A stretch of DNA of 64,000 nucleotides from assembly GCA_905250075.1 (NCBI GenBank), contig CAJNOP010000509.1:9726-73725 (forward strand), given 5' to 3'. Source of the DNA: Rotaria sp. Silwood1. Taxonomy: Eukaryota; Rotifera; Eurotatoria; Philodinida; Philodinidae. Of this stretch, positions 60,104 to 64,000 are shown piece after piece. Position 1 is the stretch's first letter. Each line of letters begins with the position of its first letter. Below the pieces are notes generated by a model. The model was not told the origin of the DNA. It worked only from the letters and a program-made list of their open reading frames with translations, and ran no database searches. The translations under genes and the position numbers were made by a program.

Positions 60104-61152
60104 ATGGCCAATTATGGACCTGCGTATGGAACACTAGCCAGCAATCAAATGAAGGTGAGAGATCTAATTCATCACAAATAGACAGATAAAGGAGTTCTCA
60201 AGCAAGCGGACGATTACAATGGTTTTTTCTTTGATGTTCTTAATGTATTTTTTTTTAATGAGATACAGATCGGTGAAAAAGTTTCTATAGAGAGATTGAA
60301 ACTACTCATTATTTCTTTATTCTTCCCTTTGCGAGAACATTATTCCGATAGATCAGAAGAAACTACTACAGTATAACTTATCCATCAAGTAAAAGATTTG
60401 TCATACCGACAACTACCGCACTTATTTCTTGCTCTTTCGCCACTGCCATTATTCCGACGCAGTCAAATACATCAGAATTGTTTAGATGGCGCTTAAACGC
60501 GATCCAGAGCTTGATAAGGAAGCGCAAGCATGGATTGAATCAGTCATCAGTGAGAAATTTCCAAATTGTCCTTATGAAGATGCTCTCAGAGATGGAACTA
60601 TCTTGTGCAAGTATGTTATCTGTCTATTGATTAATCAATTGAATTTGATTCTTCTTTTTTTCTTCCAATAAAAATAAAAGATTGATGAATAAACTTCAAC
60701 CAAATGCCATTCCAAAATATTATACAGTAGGTGGAGGATTTCGATCACGTGAAAATATGTCACTTTTTCGTAAGAACAGAAACTTTTTGTTTTTATAATT
60801 ACTCAATTTGTACATATAAAATAGAAAATGCGGCTCGTGCCTATGGTATACCTGATCTGGAGCTATTTCAAACAGTAGATCTTTATGAAAAACGTAATAT
60901 TGCTCAAGTAACAGATTGCATATTTGCACTTAGTAGACAAGTGAGTAAAGTAATTGAATGAAATCAGAAATCCGTTCACTCTTTTTTCTTCTCTTCTAGG
61001 CGGAAAGAAAGAATTTCAAGGGACCCATACTCAATCCCAAAACGCCCCAACATCATGGATTCGGAATCAACGAACGACAATTATTTGCTAGAAAAAGCTT
61101 GACCGGTCTTCTCGACGAAGGTTTGAACATGCTTGCCAATCGTTCTAGTTAA
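60104..61152 (+). CDS. transgelin / calponin-family muscle protein (Mp20-like)
   Basis: Exons 60104-60154, 60486-60610, 60681-60769, 60825-60940 and 61000-61152 give 177 aa in frame. A calponin-homology domain covers about residues 20-130: EAQAWIESVISEKFP, LRDGTILCKLMNKLQPNAIPK, ENMSLFQNAARAYGIPDLELFQTVDLYEKRN by parts. A single calponin-like repeat with GFGINERQLFARKSL follows near 150-165. This is the layout of fly Mp20 and vertebrate transgelin: it binds and stabilises actin filaments in muscle. The 332-nt first intron is the longest. AATAAA lies at 61225-61230, 73 bp after the stop. Intact. Confidence 0.93.
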
Positions 61153-61224
61153 AAATTTGTCATATATGACATGAACAAAGGATACTAAACGAACGAATTA
61201 TATTCTTGTTTGCAAATCCTTATC

Positions 61225-61230
61225 AATAAA
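61225..61230 (+). terminator. polyadenylation signal of the transgelin-like gene
   Basis: AATAAA in TATCAATAAAATATC, 73 bp past the stop codon. Confidence 0.55.
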
Positions 61231-61608
61231 ATATCTACATATACATTATTGTGTCTTCATTTTGCTCTAACTACATAAATAAAAACATAAAACAGCAATG
61301 ACGAATTATCTATGCAATGAAGTAATGCTCTGATTAACTAACTGGAACATACACAGAAAATGATTTAGCTAATCAAAAATAGATTTTTCGACATTCTGTG
61401 CCGAAGCATGATAAAGAATATTTCGGACACGAAAATGTTGCCTTCGATAGTGAATTGAGAAATAGATGAAGTCCTCAAGGTAGTTTATTTGCATTCTTTC
61501 ATTTTGAAAGATAAGCTATTTATGAATGAAAGGAAGAAACAGTTCAACTGCAATTGATTTATTATAGTTTCATGAACTCTCCATTAACACGCAATACATC
61601 GAGAAGAA

Positions 61609-62768
61609 TCATGGTCGTGATAAAGATATTTTATTAGTCAAAACTTGATATATCTCTGGAAAAAGGACACTGTCTCTTGAACAAGTTTGAAAAGACAAAA
61701 CGCTTTTTTTCTGACTGATCCGCTGTCTTATCCATATGAATTGAAAATTGGATACGGAAATGTTCAATACCTGATTTATTCCGCGATAGACCACGTTCAT
61801 TTTCGACCCATTTCATGAATGAATTCAGTTTCTCATCACGAGGTCGAAGAGGAAGTGGTATCGAATTCGGTTGATTGATCATTCGAATGGCATTATCGCT
61901 AGGGATAAAAAAGATAATTGTTCTCTGGTTTAAGCAATGATTCAATTTGACCGACAGCACAAACTTCTTGCCAATTAGTAAGAAGTGGCTTATTCACTGT
62001 ATGAGGATAGACAACACAATGAATATCAGATTTAAACCGATTTTTTTGTCATAATACTTGCTGCTTTGCCTAACCAAAGAATAGCGATGTAACTTTGATC
62101 ATGTTCAGAATGAATGGGTCCATCGATCCATTAGTCTTGTAATTGATCATACAATTGAAGATCATCACATGTGGATAAAATACTCAATGAAAATAGACTA
62201 GGATCGAAAAGTGGAACACAATTTACTTCATTTGTATCTAAACCAACTTTCGATTGTATGACAGAACCGGTTCTTTGATTAAAATAATTCACAATATGAA
62301 GCATACTTAACGATGATAACTGTATCTTGTTGATCGCTGGACTCTGTACAAATGTAGGTATTTTGAAAATAATCGATTTGAGCATATTGGTCAAGTCTCG
62401 AAGAAGTAAAACGAGATATCTTAGTATTTGTTCAACTGCTTCTGTCAATGGATGATGATAATTGCCGAGACCGTTTTGATCAGTTAAGACTTTCATCCTT
62501 TCTTTATGATTAACACATGAATAACCGAAAGTATTGGACGATGCATACGATGATTTTACGTTTTCATGTTGAAAAAAAAGTTTGTGAGAATTGTTTGAAA
62601 ACTATGAAGATTCTTAGCTAATTGATCATCATGATTGGGTAATCGAATAAAACATCAGCGATTTGATTTAAATTCATTTTCTAAACGATTGATTTTATCT
62701 ATATAGCCAATAAACAATTCGTCGAAATTGATAAGAGTTTGTTGGTTGAAACTCTGTTTGGTCGTCAT
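61609..62768 (-). pseudogene. decayed protein gene of unknown family
   Basis: From an ATG at 62768 the minus strand reads MTTKQSFNQQTLINFDELF, a stop, RLPNHDDQLAKNLHSF, a frameshift, then a 121-codon frame (62131-62496: NGLGNYHHPLTEAVEQILRY, TCDDLQLYDQLQD) and, past more stops, DGPIHSEHDQSYIAILWLGK and a last frame to 61609. The pieces keep codon-like composition and follow each other in order, so this is a dead gene of about 380 codons with many stops and frameshifts. I do not recognise the family; no signal peptide or membrane segment. Confidence 0.5.
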
Positions 62769-64000
62769 TATAGCGATAAAGAAGCAAAAATACGTATGTG
62801 TTATGAATATGTATCCAAAAAATTGCTCGTTCTTTATATACATACAGTATGAGACTTGTGACTGCGTAACATGCTATTGCTCAATCAACACAAACAATGA
62901 ATCATGAACACGTAGTAACAATTGAAAGAAGATTTTCTCCAAAACATAGTCATATCTTGAATTATCGTCTTTCAATGTGATCGATAGATGACAAACTTCT
63001 AGAAAACTGCAGAAATTTTGTCAATAATTCTAGAGTATATATCTCATTCTTTGTCACGGTTCATGTCCTTTTCACTGAGCAATGTTTATGACCTTTTTTC
63101 AGACTACTTCAACGTATTAAAAATTTGCAAAAACCATTTCTGCTCTTGACAAATCAATCACTTTCGTCAATTTAGACAAGGACTTTTCTTTGATCAACAT
63201 TTAATTTGATTGTTACATTGATATTCTGTTAATAGATGAATCAATTCGATTTAGATATTTGCCTTTCAAGAATGTCTCAGATGGCAAACACTTGAAGATA
63301 TATGATTTTGTTCAGATACCATTTCAGGAGCTTTTCTTGATGTGCGCGATTGATCTCCGCGGTCTTCTATTGTTAAGATAAAGTAATAAAAATATTGTAC
63401 GAGTATTGGTTTGATATTTGCTCGGATCATTCTGATTATTTTACAAAAATCAGAATGATAGAATAATATAGCTTTAGTCTCGATACATTCGATAGATAGA
63501 ATTCAATCGAGTTTAGATTGCAGCTCGCTGGATTCTTTCATTCCTTTTTCTTTTAATTGCATTGCGGAGCTGTGGACGTGGTGCAAGAATGTTATTGCAC
63601 AACATCAACTAAAATCTAAGATAAATGGGAGAATGAAAAGAGAATGTTTCGACGAGCCATGATCGAAAGTCAAATTTGTCATGAGACTGAAGCATCACAA
63701 CTCGGTGACTCTGATCGTCGCAAGACGAATCAGAGAAGCCACGACTTTCGATTAATTCGACACTCGTCTATCTTTTTTGTCTTGAATGTATATTTTTTCG
63801 AATATATCATGTTTCTCGATTGGATTCAGAGCGATCGTTGCAATTTAGTAGGTAAGATAATTATCTTTTTTCATATATTTCTCATTGAGTAGATATCATT
63901 TGATGTATGTTTAAAAAATACATCACAACTGAATTTTTGAAACGACAAATTGACAATGACGCAATTATCAATACGTCAAGGTCTTGTATAACGCGCGTGT
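62769..64000. other. intergenic region to the window edge, nothing recognised
   Basis: No gene, cassette or transposon end found. An 82-codon ORF at 63644-63892 starts with a charged stretch and ends hydrophobic, with no family motif; it may be chance or the first exon of a gene that continues beyond the window. Confidence 0.4.

Overview
The window is a eukaryotic nuclear scaffold piece and looks like a bdelloid rotifer. The reasons are AT-rich DNA, many introns of about 55-90 nt with GT..AG ends, animal-type genes (IAP, GALNT, B4GALT, transgelin-like, a hedgehog-type hog domain), an animal-style ADP-ribosyltransferase, and repeated blocks of (TGTGGG)n/(CCCACA)n. TGTGGG is, as I remember the literature, the bdelloid (Adineta) telomeric repeat. 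A 100-N assembly gap lies at 22999-23098. Exon structures were built by eye from ORF frames and splice sites; no search was run.

Left half (1-34 kb) is rich in repeats and looks subtelomeric in style. It carries an inhibitor-of-apoptosis gene (three BIRs, UBA-like, RING) facing a ubiquitin-conjugating E2 gene; an ADP-ribosyltransferase gene; a 2.6 kb non-coding transposon holding three further elements nested in it; a broken hypothetical gene; a second foldback transposon with an 8-bp target duplication; a hog-domain gene with a 3 kb intron; a membrane-anchored GTPase gene whose intron holds a 1.5 kb palindrome; a decayed RTE-like reverse transcriptase; and a GDSL esterase gene.

Right half (34-61 kb) is gene-dense: beta-1,4-galactosyltransferase, polypeptide GalNAc-transferase (11 exons), an SGNH hydrolase, a compact DNA polymerase theta (25 exons, about 1545 aa), then two gene fragments joined at a telomere-like block, a calponin/transgelin-family gene and a decayed gene. 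The longer introns here mostly hold short hAT-like foldback elements.

The main unexplained signal is a set of at least ten cassettes in which TGTGGG-type repeats run into CCCACA-type repeats across a short spacer, always in the head-to-head (telomere fusion-like) order. Two of them sit exactly where coding sequence breaks off: an RT reading frame at 30977/30978, and two unrelated gene fragments on either side of 57287-57406. Polymerase theta, the enzyme of microhomology end joining, lies in the same window; that is suggestive but proves no link. A second theme is the range of foldback elements, each carrying its own short subterminal repeat motif.
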